This document shows, in pieces, positions 1 through 7,065 of a stretch of DNA of 12,882 nt. The notes beneath the pieces were generated by a model. That model was not told the DNA's origin. It saw nothing but the letters and a program-made list of their open reading frames with translations, and did no database searches. Position 1 is the first letter of the stretch. Each line of letters begins with the position of its first letter. The position numbers and the translations under genes were made by a program. The DNA is from Actinomycetes bacterium. Its GTDB lineage: Bacteria; Actinomycetota; Acidimicrobiia; Acidimicrobiales; Palsa-688. The stretch spans positions 1 to 12,882 of the forward strand of contig JAKAXG010000049.1 in the NCBI GenBank assembly GCA_021827225.1, read 5' to 3'.

Positions 1-1
1 G

Positions 2-1063
2 GATCCGGCCCGTCGCGTCTACGGGGTGCAGTTCCATCCGGAGGTGGTGCACACCCACGGTGGCCAGGAGATCCTGAAGGCCTTCCTCTACGAGGTGGCC
101 GGGTGCCGCCCGGCGTGGACCATGACCTCGGTCATCGAGGCGTCGGTGGAGGCCATCCGCGCCCAGGTCGGCTCCGAGCGGGTCATCTGCGGGCTGTCCG
201 GCGGGGTCGACTCGGCCGTGGCCGCCGCCCTGGTGCACAAGGCGGTCGGGTCCCAGCTCACCTGCGTGTTCGTGGACACCGGGCTGCTGCGGGCCGGCGA
301 GGCCGACCAGGTGGAGGCGACCTTCCGGGAGCAGTTCAACATCGACCTGGTCCACGTCAAGGCCGGCGACCGCTTCCTCGGGGCTCTCGACGACATCGTC
401 GACCCGGAGCGCAAGCGGAAAATTATCGGCGAGACGTTCATCCGGGTCTTCGAGGAGGCGGCGGCCGAACTGGACGACGCCCGTTTCCTCGTACAGGGAA
501 CCCTTTATCCGGACATCATCGAGTCCGGCACCAAGGACGCCGCCAAGATCAAGTCCCACCACAATGTGGGCGGTCTGCCCGACGACATGCAGTTCGAGCT
601 GGTCGAGCCGCTGCGCAACCTGTTCAAGGACGAGGTGCGCGCCGTCGGTGAGGAGCTGGGCCTGCCCGAGGAGATCGTGTGGCGCCAGCCGTTCCCCGGG
701 CCCGGCCTGGCCGTGCGCATCGTCGGCACCGTCACCTCCGAGCGGGTGGCCATCCTGCAGGCCGCCGACGACATCGTCACCGAGGAGATCCGCCGGGCCG
801 GCCTGTACCGGGAGCTGTGGCAGAGCTTCGCCGTGCTCCCCGTGGTCCACACGGTCGGGGTGATGGGCGACGAGCGCACCTACGCCCACCCGATCATCAT
901 CCGGGCCGTCACCTCCGACGACGCCATGACCGCCGACTGGGCCCGGCTTCCCTACGACGTCCTCGCCCGGCTGTCGTCGCGCATCATCAACGAGGTGCCC
1001 GGGGTGAACCGGGTGGCCTACGACATCACGTCGAAGCCACCCGGCACCATCGAGTGGGAGTAG
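2..1063 (+). CDS. guaA: GMP synthase (glutamine-hydrolysing), 3' part
   Basis: GuaA makes GMP from XMP, ATP and glutamine in the cytoplasm, the last step of guanine nucleotide synthesis. The reading frame is already open at base 2, so the gene begins before the window and the GTG at 26 is not a real start. The first residues, [11 protein letters not shown], are the end of the class I glutamine amidotransferase domain and carry its catalytic His and Glu. The ATP pyrophosphatase domain follows with the PP-loop SGGVDS near 197-214. The C-terminal dimerisation domain contains [15 protein letters not shown] and the family-typical end [14 protein letters not shown]. No frameshift or missing core residue was seen in the visible part. 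It converges on the permease gene at 1081-2418 with only 17 bases between them. It looks like an ordinary housekeeping gene with no evident functional link to the sugar module. Confidence 0.97.
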   Translation, partial: DPARRVYGVQFHPEVVHTHGGQEILKAFLYEVAGCRPAWTMTSVIEASVEAIRAQVGSERVICGLSGGVDSAVAAALVHKAVGSQLTCVFVDTGLLRAGEADQVEATFREQFNIDLVHVKAGDRFLGALDDIVDPERKRKIIGETFIRVFEEAAAELDDARFLVQGTLYPDIIESGTKDAAKIKSHHNVGGLPDDMQFELVEPLRNLFKDEVRAVGEELGLPEEIVWRQPFPGPGLAVRIVGTVTSERVAILQAADDIVTEEIRRAGLYRELWQSFAVLPVVHTVGVMGDERTYAHPIIIRAVTSDDAMTADWARLPYDVLARLSSRIINEVPGVNRVAYDITSKPPGTIEWE

Positions 1064-1084
1064 CCGGACCGGCCCGCCGGCTAC
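1060..1084. terminator. Palindrome spanning two convergent stop codons, likely bidirectional terminator
   Basis: Perfect 8-bp arms GTAGCCGG (1060-1067) and CCGGCTAC (1077-1084) flank a 9-base loop. The left arm includes the guaA stop TAG (1061-1063) and the right arm the permease stop (CTA on +, 1081-1083). Both convergent transcripts would form the same hairpin exactly at their ends. There is no clear U-tract, which is common in high-GC actinobacteria. Termination is inferred from position and symmetry. Confidence 0.6.
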
Positions 1085-2418
1085 ACCCGGGTGACGCTGC
1101 CCGACGTCGACCCCCGGCGGGACACGGCGTCGATGATCACGGCCACCAGCAGCACGATGCCGGTGACGATGAACTGCCACTCCACGTGGATGTTCTGCAG
1201 GTACATGCCGTTGTTGATGGCGCCGATGACCAGGCCGCCCAGCACGGCGTGGGACGCCTTGCCGCGGCCCCCGAACAGTGATGTGCCGCCGATGACGGCG
1301 GCGGCCACCGCGTAGAGGACCAGCTGGCCGCCGTTGACGTTGTTGGACATGCCGCCCAGCAGCGAGGCGTAGAGCAGGCCGGCGACCCCGGCAGTGAGCG
1401 AGCACAGCACGAACGCCCAGGTGCGGATCATGGTGACGTTGATGCCGGCCCGGCGGGCCGCCTCGGCGTTACCGCCGATGGCGTAGATGTAGCGCCCGAA
1501 CGGCAGCCGGCTGAGCAGGAACGTCCAGCCGGCCAGCACGCCGAGGACGATGTAGACGAACCAGGGGACCCCCTCGAGGATGCCGATGGTGGCCCGGTTG
1601 AGGTTGCACACGATGACCAGCGCCACGCCGATGGCGGCCATGAACCCGATCTTGATGAGCGTCAGGCTGAGCGGCGGGGCCACCAGGCCGCTGCGCCGCC
1701 GTCGCTCGTCACGCACGAACAGCGAGGCGGAGGCCAGCCCGACGATGACGATCATGGAGATCCAGCCGGCGAGGGGGGTGACGTGACCCCACATCAGGTC
1801 GTAGATGATGCGCAGGCTGTGGCCCTTGCCGGTCAGGCTGGGGTAGCCGGAGAACGGCCCGTAGGCCAGGACTATCAGCAGCACCCCGTTGAAGATGAGC
1901 AGCCCGGCCAGGGTCACCACGAACGACGGCAGCCGGAGGCGGGTGACGAAGCTTCCCTGCGCCCCGCCGATCAGGGCGCAGGCGATCAGGGCGATGATGA
2001 TGGCCGCCCACCACGGCCAGTCGGTGGTGACCGGCTGCACCAGCTGCACGGCGATGACCCCGCCGACCGCCCCCACGAAGCCGGTGGACAGGTCGATCTC
2101 GCCCAGCAGCAGGACGAACACCTCGGCCATGCCCAGCATCATGTACACGGCGCTCTGCTGGAACAGGTTGATGACGTTCCCGGCGGTGAGGAACTTGGAG
2201 TTGGCCGACTGGAACACCAGCACGATCACGACCAGCGCCAGGATGACCGGCAGCATGCCGCTCTCGCCGCCCTTGAGCCTCAGCCACAGCCCCCGCACGT
2301 ACTCCGGGAGGGTCTGGGCCATGATCTCCGGCGGCACCAGGGTGGTGCTCGCCTCGGGGAGTTCGGGCTCGCCGCCCTCCGGCCGTTCCCGGGGTGGTTG
2401 TACGTCAGCTTGCGCCAT
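1081..2418 (-). CDS. xylH: XylH-like sugar ABC transporter permease (importer 1)
   Basis: Membrane subunit of a CUT2-type sugar importer (BPD_transp_2 family), 445 residues. After a hydrophilic cytoplasmic N-terminus of about 50 residues come roughly ten to twelve hydrophobic segments, from about 54-70 to about 414-431. Family motifs resemble those of E. coli XylH: GEIDLS (106-111), PSFVVTLAG (164-172), FGRYIYAIGGNAEAARRAG (307-325), which holds the coupling-loop EAA motif that contacts the ATPase, and VIGGTSLFGG (375-384). It is the last gene of the importer 1 operon. The ATG overlaps the ATPase gene end by 14 bases and has a good ribosome site (AGAGGTG, about 5 bases upstream), supporting translational coupling. 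It is longer than E. coli XylH, mainly from the N-terminal tail. A pentose-type substrate is inferred from family resemblance only. It is a close paralogue of the permease at 4901-6190. Confidence 0.92.
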   Translation of the reverse strand: MAQADVQPPRERPEGGEPELPEASTTLVPPEIMAQTLPEYVRGLWLRLKGGESGMLPVILALVVIVLVFQSANSKFLTAGNVINLFQQSAVYMMLGMAEVFVLLLGEIDLSTGFVGAVGGVIAVQLVQPVTTDWPWWAAIIIALIACALIGGAQGSFVTRLRLPSFVVTLAGLLIFNGVLLIVLAYGPFSGYPSLTGKGHSLRIIYDLMWGHVTPLAGWISMIVIVGLASASLFVRDERRRRSGLVAPPLSLTLIKIGFMAAIGVALVIVCNLNRATIGILEGVPWFVYIVLGVLAGWTFLLSRLPFGRYIYAIGGNAEAARRAGINVTMIRTWAFVLCSLTAGVAGLLYASLLGGMSNNVNGGQLVLYAVAAAVIGGTSLFGGRGKASHAVLGGLVIGAINNGMYLQNIHVEWQFIVTGIVLLVAVIIDAVSRRGSTSGSVTRV

Positions 2419-3211
2419 GTTGCACCTCTTGGTTGCCGGAGGCCGGCCTGTTGGTTGTGACTCCCAGCCCGCCCGTGGTCATGTACTCCACGACGCTCTG
2501 GCGGTCGAAGTTGGACGCCTTGTCCTGGACGGCCATGTGGCCCAGGTGCAGCACGGCGATCCGGTCGGCCACCGCGAAGACGTCGTTGAGGTTGTGCGAG
2601 ACCACCATGACCGCCAGCCCCCGGTCACGGAGGTTCCTGATCAGGTCCAGCACCATGGCCGTCTGGGTGACGCCCAGGGCGGCCGTCGGTTCGTCCATGA
2701 TCACGAGCTTGGAGTTCCACATGACGGCCTTGGCCACCGCCACCGACTGGCGCTGGCCGCCGGAGAGCGAGCCCACCGGCTGGCGGATGGATCTGACCGT
2801 GGTGACCTTCAGGCTGGCCAGCGTCCGGTTCGCCGCCGTCTCCATGCTGTTCTCGTCGAGGACGTAGTGGCGCAGCCGCTCCCGGCCGAGGAACATGTTC
2901 TGGACGATGTCGAGGTTGTCCGCCAGGGCCAGGTCCTGGTACACGGTCTCTATGCCCAGGGCGGCGGAGTCGTGGGCGGTCCGGATGTGGACCGGCCTGC
3001 CCTCCCACAGGAACTGCCCCCTGTCCGGGGTGTAGATGCCGGAGATGCATTTGATGAGCACGGACTTGCCGGCACCGTTGTCGCCGCAGAGGGCGGTCAC
3101 GTATCCGGACGGCACGTCGAGGTCGACGTTCGTCAGGGCCTGCACCGGACCGAAGCTCTTGTACAGGCTCCTCACCTCGAGCAGCGCATCGTCTCCGAAG
3201 GATTCGCTCAT
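2405..3211 (-). CDS. Single-domain CUT2 sugar ABC transporter ATPase (importer 1)
   Basis: Cytoplasmic ATPase powering importer 1, 268 residues. Motifs in order: Walker A GDNGAGKS (43-50), Q-loop Gln92 in YQDLALADNLDI, signature LSGGQ (149-153), Walker B LVIMDEP with Asp173 and Glu174, and switch His206. EPTAALGVTQT after Walker B is typical of FrcA-type ATPases. The protein has one ATPase domain, whereas XylG and RbsA carry two in about 500 residues, so a homodimer or mixed dimer is needed. Val51 follows the Walker A Ser where Thr is usual. The ATG at 3211 was chosen because the ABC fold starts at residue 10; the frame stays open upstream to 3628, but that stretch lies over the binding-protein gene. 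Only a weak ribosome site (AAGAAAG) is visible. The gene lies 110 bases after the binding-protein gene, across a hairpin, and overlaps the permease gene by 14 bases. Confidence 0.93.
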   Translation of the reverse strand: MSESFGDDALLEVRSLYKSFGPVQALTNVDLDVPSGYVTALCGDNGAGKSVLIKCISGIYTPDRGQFLWEGRPVHIRTAHDSAALGIETVYQDLALADNLDIVQNMFLGRERLRHYVLDENSMETAANRTLASLKVTTVRSIRQPVGSLSGGQRQSVAVAKAVMWNSKLVIMDEPTAALGVTQTAMVLDLIRNLRDRGLAVMVVSHNLNDVFAVADRIAVLHLGHMAVQDKASNFDRQSVVEYMTTGGLGVTTNRPASGNQEVQHGAS

Positions 3212-3266
3212 GGCGTCACTTTCTTGGTGGTTGGCATTTGAAGGAGAAAGGGCCCTGCTGCGGACG

Positions 3267-3305
3267 CGGTGCCGGACCGCCGACGGGAACGACGGTCCGG
3301 CACCG
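3267..3305 (-). promoter_or_regulatory. Intercistronic hairpin between binding-protein and ATPase genes (importer 1)
   Basis: A perfect 13-bp inverted repeat, CGGTGCCGGACCG (3267-3279) and CGGTCCGGCACCG (3293-3305), with a 13-base loop. In the transcript it starts 16 bases after the binding-protein stop and ends 55 bases before the ATPase start. There is no immediate U-tract. Hairpins at this place in binding-protein operons commonly protect the upstream mRNA or partly terminate it, giving more binding protein than membrane complex. That role is inferred here. Confidence 0.6.
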
Positions 3306-3321
3306 GCAGACGTTCGGTTGG

Positions 3322-4611
3322 CTACGGGGTGATGCTGTTGGCGGTGCAGACCGACTGGCCCACCGCCGAGCACAGCGCCGAGGCGCTGATGAACTTGTCC
3401 TTGATCACCGTCGAGGCCATGTTGCTGGCCGTCACCCAGGTGGGGGTCAGGAGCGACGCCGGCTGCGGGGAACCGGCCACGTTCTTCGGCGGTGTGGTGG
3501 TGGCGTTCACCAGCGACGACGGCGGGGTCTGGCCCGCCCGCAGGTAGGTCGCCAGGGCGACGGCGTCCTGGGCCTCCATGTAGATCGGCTTGTACACCGA
3601 ACCGCACTGGTAGCCCTGGAGGATCCACTCCATGCCCTGCAGCGTGGCGTCCTGACCGGTGGTCGGGATCTTCTTGGGACCGACGCCCTTGTTCTTCAAG
3701 ACGCCGATCACCGCGTTGGCCAGACCGTCGTTGGCCTCGACGGTGGCGTTGATCTCCGGATGGGCGGTGTACTGCTGCTGGAAGATGGTGGCGCCGGTGG
3801 CGTTCACCCAGTTCGGGGTGATCTGCTCACCCACCAGGCTCCAGCCCTGGCTGTTGGTGGTGCCGGCCGAGAGGGGAGTGGAGTTCTTGCCCCAGATCAC
3901 CGAGTTGTAGCCCTGGGCGAACGACACCGCGTTGGGGTCGGTGTCCTCGCCGCCGGACAGCTCGAACACCTTCGGGCTGCTGACGTTCCAGTCGGCCACG
4001 CACTGCTGGAACCCCTTGCCGATCAGCTGGCCGACCTTGAAGTTGTCGAAGCTGACGTAGTAGGTGTTGGTGCCGGCGAAGGTGGCCCGGTCGTAGCTGA
4101 TCAGCTTGACGCCGTGCGAGGCGGCCAGCTGCTGGACCTGCGCTCCCACCGTGCTGTTCAGCGGGTCGAACACCAAGACGCTGGCCCCGTTGGTGATGTC
4201 GGCCTGGGCCATGGCCACTTCGGTCGACTCGACGCCCTGGGCGTTGTCGATCTTGAACTGGCCGGAGCTGTAGCCGGCCATCTGGAAGGCCTTGGTCAGA
4301 TAGGGCGCGTCGAACTCGACGTAGCGGGTCGACGATGTCGTGTCAGGCAGAATGACACCAACCAGGCCCTTGCCGGACGAGGTCAGGCTCTTCAGCTGGG
4401 CCATCGACGAGAAGTCGCTCCCGAACGAGTCCACGCTCAGGGCCGCGGCGGGCGCGGTGGTTGCGGACGGCGCGGTGGTTGCGCTGGACGCCGGGGGGGT
4501 GGTGGTGGCGGTCGTCGACTTGCTCGTTGACGAGCAGGCGGCTCCCGCCAGGCTCAATGTCACGGCGAGTGATACGCCCCCCACCGCGCTCAGCTTCTTC
4601 TTGTTTCGCAC
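3322..4611 (-). CDS. XylF-like sugar-binding lipoprotein (importer 1)
   Basis: Extracytoplasmic sugar receptor of importer 1, 429 residues, periplasmic-binding-protein type 1 fold. The signal peptide MRNKKK plus hydrophobic stretch ends in lipobox LAGAAC with Cys26 as the lipidation site, followed by a Ser/Thr/Ala/Pro-rich linker to about residue 58. XylF-like features: SYDR (172-175), YYVSFDNFKVGQL (184-196), GQDATLQGM (319-327), VYKPI (339-343) and the C-terminal LLTPTWVT (387-394). The pocket-region motif that reads SPVDNN in E. coli XylF (recalled from memory) and SPTDNN in the paralogue is changed here to GEDTDPNA (221-228), so the ligand may differ; for this reason no gene symbol is given. 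Four Cys (204, 336, 414, 422) are conserved with the paralogue. The start is GTG with an AGGAGG site 6 bases upstream. It is the first gene of its operon, after a 289-base gap containing a terminator and a palindrome. Confidence 0.92.
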   Translation of the reverse strand: MRNKKKLSAVGGVSLAVTLSLAGAACSSTSKSTTATTTPPASSATTAPSATTAPAAALSVDSFGSDFSSMAQLKSLTSSGKGLVGVILPDTTSSTRYVEFDAPYLTKAFQMAGYSSGQFKIDNAQGVESTEVAMAQADITNGASVLVFDPLNSTVGAQVQQLAASHGVKLISYDRATFAGTNTYYVSFDNFKVGQLIGKGFQQCVADWNVSSPKVFELSGGEDTDPNAVSFAQGYNSVIWGKNSTPLSAGTTNSQGWSLVGEQITPNWVNATGATIFQQQYTAHPEINATVEANDGLANAVIGVLKNKGVGPKKIPTTGQDATLQGMEWILQGYQCGSVYKPIYMEAQDAVALATYLRAGQTPPSSLVNATTTPPKNVAGSPQPASLLTPTWVTASNMASTVIKDKFISASALCSAVGQSVCTANSITP

Positions 4612-4648
4612 GCCGTCCCTCCTCTTTCTTAGGGTGCCCTTGGGCGTG

Positions 4649-4694
4649 GATGACTTTGGATAGTCCGTCCGAGTCCGGAACGGTCCGAGTCATC
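4649..4694 (-). promoter_or_regulatory. Inverted and direct repeats in the importer 1 upstream region
   Basis: GATGACT (4649-4655) and AGTCATC (4688-4694) are exact inverted arms 32 bases apart. Inside lie two direct copies of TCCGAGTC (4668-4675 and 4684-4691), 16 bases apart. All lie 38-83 bases upstream of the importer 1 GTG start. They could be operator half-sites or leader-RNA structure; no sigma-type promoter could be fixed with confidence. Confidence 0.3.
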
Positions 4695-4714
4695 GTGATG
4701 CCGGGACGGCGGTT

Positions 4715-4741
4715 GCTCCTAGGGTCGAAGGACCCTAGAGC
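4715..4741 (-). promoter_or_regulatory. Palindrome upstream of importer 1, candidate operator or leader hairpin
   Basis: Arms CTAGGGTC (4719-4726) and GACCCTAG (4731-4738) are perfect and flank a 4-base centre; pairing extends to 4715-4741 with one bulged base. Just upstream in transcription direction is the only AT-rich patch of the gap (4746-4757, TATTTTTCTGAA on the - strand), a possible -10 region. This would put the palindrome just downstream of a start site, as for many repressor operators. A leader hairpin is the alternative. Confidence 0.45.
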
Positions 4742-4766
4742 AGTGATTCAGAAAAATACGTGGAAG

Positions 4767-4801
4767 GCCGGCCCAGAGCCGGCGCCCGTGGCAAAGGGCG
4801 C
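4767..4801. repeat. GC-rich inverted repeats
   Basis: GCCGGC (4767-4772) repeats at 4778-4783, able to pair around a 5-base loop. GCGCCC (4782-4787) pairs with GGGCGC (4796-4801) around an 8-base loop. These overlapping structures lie between the importer 2 terminator and the presumed importer 1 promoter and may act as a secondary termination region. Confidence 0.35.
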
Positions 4802-4857
4802 GACCCGGAGCCGGCCGCGTATAGGGGAGGGTTTGGAGGGGGACCGACCGAAGGCTG

Positions 4858-4887
4858 GCGGTCGGGGGCGCCGTTGCCCCCGACCGC
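4858..4887 (-). terminator. Terminator-like hairpin after the importer 2 operon
   Basis: A perfect 12-bp stem, GCGGTCGGGGGC (4858-4869) and GCCCCCGACCGC (4876-4887), with a 6-base loop, begins 13 bases after the permease stop codon at 4901-4903. The stem is very GC-rich. A U-tract is lacking, as in many actinobacterial terminators. It separates the two importer operons. Confidence 0.7.
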
Positions 4888-4900
4888 GGCCTTGGGGGGA

Positions 4901-6190
4901 TCAGGTGCGGGTGGCGCTGCGCCGGGCCAGGGCGTCGACGGTCACGGCGGCGAGGAGCACCAGGGCCGTGACCATGTACTGCGTGGCCGCGCTGAGCCCG
5001 AGCAGGCCCATGCCGTTGTAGATGGTGGCGATCACCAGACCGCCCACCACGGCGTGGATCATCTTGCCCCGGCCTCCGAAGAGGCTGGTGCCGCCGATCA
5101 CCGCCGCCGCCACCGCGTAGAGGACCAGCTGGCCCCCGTTGACGTTGTTCGATATGGAGCCCAGCCGGGATGCGTAGATGATGCCCCCGATGCCCGAGGT
5201 CAGCCCGGCCAGGGCGAAGGCCGCCAGGCGGATGCGCCCCAGGTTGATGCCGGCCCGGCGGGCCGCCTCGGCGTTGCCGCCTATGGCGTAGATGTAGCGG
5301 CCGAACCGGGTGCGGCCGAGCAGCACCGTCCACAGGGCCAGCACCCCGAGCACGACCAGGATGACCCACGGGACGCCCTGGAGGGCGATCAGCCGTCCCC
5401 GGTTGGTGTTGCAGATGGCCACCAGGGCGACGCCCGCGGCGGCGGCCAGCAGGATACGGAGGAAGGTCAGCGCCGGCGGTCCCACCACCAGTCCGGCCGC
5501 CCGGCGCCGCTGGTCCCTGATGATGGAGAAGGCGCCGAACGCCACCACCGCCACCGCCATGATGATCCAGCCGGCGGCGACGCTCAGGTTGCCGTTGACC
5601 AGGTCGTTGACGATGTTGTTGGTGATCCGGATGGTGCCGCCGCCGTTCTGGCCTCCCCAGCGGTTGGCCAGGAATATGAGCAGGCCCTCCAGGCCGAGCA
5701 GGCCGGCCAGCGTCACCACGAACGACGGCAACTTCAAGCGGGTTATGAGCGTTCCCTGCACCAGGCCGATGAACGCGGATGCCGCCAGACCGGCCAGGAT
5801 GGCCACCCACCACGGGTGGTTGTCCGGCGGGCTCGACATCGACACCGTCACCACCGCGCCGATGGCGGCCAGGTAGCCGATCGACAGGTCGATCTCGCCC
5901 AGCAGCAGCACGAACACCTCAGCCATGCCGAGCAGGATGAAGGTGGAGCCCTGCACCAGCAGGTTGGTGAGGTTGGCCGCCGAGAGGAAGACCGAACTCT
6001 GGGTCTGGAAGATGATGACGATGAGCACGAGCCCGGCGATCACCGGTAGCATCCCGCTCTCGCCGTTCTTGACCCTCATCCCCCAGGCCCTGAAGTACTG
6101 TCCGATGTTGTCGGCGGTGGCCTCTGGTGCCCCGGTGAGGGCGGCCTCCTCGGCGACGGCCGGCGGTGATGCGTTCTCGGTGGTCGACAT
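4901..6190 (-). CDS. xylH: XylH-like sugar ABC transporter permease (importer 2)
   Basis: Membrane subunit of the second CUT2-type importer, 429 residues with the chosen start. About 45 hydrophilic residues are followed by roughly ten to twelve hydrophobic segments (about 47-61 to 403-417). Motifs match its paralogue and XylH: GEIDLS (98-103), LPSFVVTLAG (154-163), RYIYAIGGNAEAARRAG (298-314) with the EAA coupling loop, SNNVNGGQLVLYAVAAAVI (347-365) and GGTSLFGG (366-373). The ATG at 6190 was preferred over one at 6265 because it follows the ATPase stop codon by one base (TGA-C-ATG) and has a ribosome-site-like GGGAAG; the longer form would overlap the ATPase by 74 bases. The last gene of the operon, it is followed by a strong hairpin. 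Large stretches, including all of the coupling region, are identical to the other permease, so a common ATPase could serve both. Confidence 0.92.
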   Translation of the reverse strand: MSTTENASPPAVAEEAALTGAPEATADNIGQYFRAWGMRVKNGESGMLPVIAGLVLIVIIFQTQSSVFLSAANLTNLLVQGSTFILLGMAEVFVLLLGEIDLSIGYLAAIGAVVTVSMSSPPDNHPWWVAILAGLAASAFIGLVQGTLITRLKLPSFVVTLAGLLGLEGLLIFLANRWGGQNGGGTIRITNNIVNDLVNGNLSVAAGWIIMAVAVVAFGAFSIIRDQRRRAAGLVVGPPALTFLRILLAAAAGVALVAICNTNRGRLIALQGVPWVILVVLGVLALWTVLLGRTRFGRYIYAIGGNAEAARRAGINLGRIRLAAFALAGLTSGIGGIIYASRLGSISNNVNGGQLVLYAVAAAVIGGTSLFGGRGKMIHAVVGGLVIATIYNGMGLLGLSAATQYMVTALVLLAAVTVDALARRSATRT

Positions 6191-6191
6191 G

Positions 6192-7028
6192 TCAGGCACT
6201 TCCCTCTTGCCGGGCGGCGGCGTGCTTGGTCTCGGTGCCTCCGTGGCTGCCGGTGGTGATGGCATGCACGGCCGACTGGGTGTCGAACTCGGCGACGGGC
6301 CCCTGCGCCGCCATGCGACCCAGGTACAGCACCGCCAGGCGGTCGGCCACCGCGAAGACGTCGTTCAGGTTGTGGGATATGAGCAGCACGGCGATGCCCC
6401 GGTCCCGCAGGGTGGCGATCAGGTCCAGCACCATGCGGGTCTGGGCCACGCCGAGCGCAGCCGTCGGCTCGTCCATGATCACCAGCCGGGCGTTCTGCAT
6501 GACCGCCCGGGCGACGGCCACCGCCTGGCGCTGGCCGCCCGAGAGGGACCCGACCGTCTGGCGTATGGACCGCACGGTGGTCACCGACAGGTCGGAGAGG
6601 GTCTGCCTGGCGGCGTCCTCCATCCGCGGCTCGTCGAGCAGCCCGCTCTTCACCTCCTCGCGACCGAGGAACATGTTCTGCACGATGTCCAGGTTGTCGC
6701 ACAGCGCCAGGTCCTGGTAGACGGTGGCGATCCCCAGGGCGGAGGCGTCCTTGGGGCCGCGGATACGGACCTGCTTGCCGTCCCAGGTGATGTGGCCGCC
6801 GTCGGGTTCGTGGATACCGGAGAGGGTCTTGATGAGGGTGCTCTTGCCCGCCCCGTTGTCCCCGAGCAGGGCGGTGACCTGGCCGGGGGGAACGTCGAGA
6901 TCGATCTCGCTCAGCGCCTCGACCGGTCCGAACCTCTTGACCAGGCCCCGGGTCGAGAGCAGCGGGCGATCGCCGCCGGCCCGACCCGAGAGCTCGGGTC
7001 GGGCCGGGACGGCGGGGGTGCTGCTCAC
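6192..7028 (-). CDS. Single-domain CUT2 sugar ABC transporter ATPase (importer 2)
   Basis: Cytoplasmic ATPase of importer 2, about 278 residues. Walker A GDNGAGKST (56-64), Q-loop Gln105 in YQDLALCDNLDI, signature LSGGQ (162-166), Walker B LVIMDEP with Asp186 and Glu187, and switch His219 are all intact. EPTAALGVAQT marks it as FrcA-like. As in importer 1 there is only one ATPase domain. The GTG at 7028 was chosen: it has GGA seven bases upstream, whereas a TTG at 7040 has no ribosome site, but the start is uncertain because the region also forms a hairpin. About 20 extra residues precede the ABC fold compared with the importer 1 ATPase. Its Q-loop segment LALCDNLDI is identical to that of the ABC domain fused to the kinase at 9212-11692, while importer 1 has LALADNLDI. 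Confidence 0.92.
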   Translation of the reverse strand: MSSTPAVPARPELSGRAGGDRPLLSTRGLVKRFGPVEALSEIDLDVPPGQVTALLGDNGAGKSTLIKTLSGIHEPDGGHITWDGKQVRIRGPKDASALGIATVYQDLALCDNLDIVQNMFLGREEVKSGLLDEPRMEDAARQTLSDLSVTTVRSIRQTVGSLSGGQRQAVAVARAVMQNARLVIMDEPTAALGVAQTRMVLDLIATLRDRGIAVLLISHNLNDVFAVADRLAVLYLGRMAAQGPVAEFDTQSAVHAITTGSHGGTETKHAAARQEGSA

Positions 7029-7061
7029 GAGCCGGTCCAATACGTTGACGAAGACCGGCTC
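7029..7061 (-). promoter_or_regulatory. Intercistronic hairpin between binding-protein and ATPase genes (importer 2)
   Basis: GAGCCGGTC (7029-7037) and GACCGGCTC (7053-7061) form a perfect 9-bp stem with a 15-base loop. In the transcript it begins 4 bases after the binding-protein stop and ends directly at the proposed GTG start, so it would hide the GGACC segment serving as ribosome site. It could lower ATPase translation relative to the binding protein. It sits in the same place as the 3267-3305 hairpin of importer 1. Confidence 0.55.
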
Positions 7062-7065
7062 ACGG

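Noticed and set aside
1..6. GGATCC (BamHI site) exactly at the window start
   Set aside because: It could mark a cloned-fragment end, but a six-base site is easily chance and the guaA frame runs through it normally.
3212..3628. N-terminal extension of the importer 1 ATPase
   Set aside because: It would overlap the binding-protein gene by about 300 bases and run through the intercistronic hairpin; the ABC fold begins right after the ATG at 3211.
6191..6265. Longer start for the importer 2 permease
   Set aside because: It would overlap the ATPase gene by 74 bases; the ATG at 6190 has a ribosome site and sits one base after the ATPase stop.
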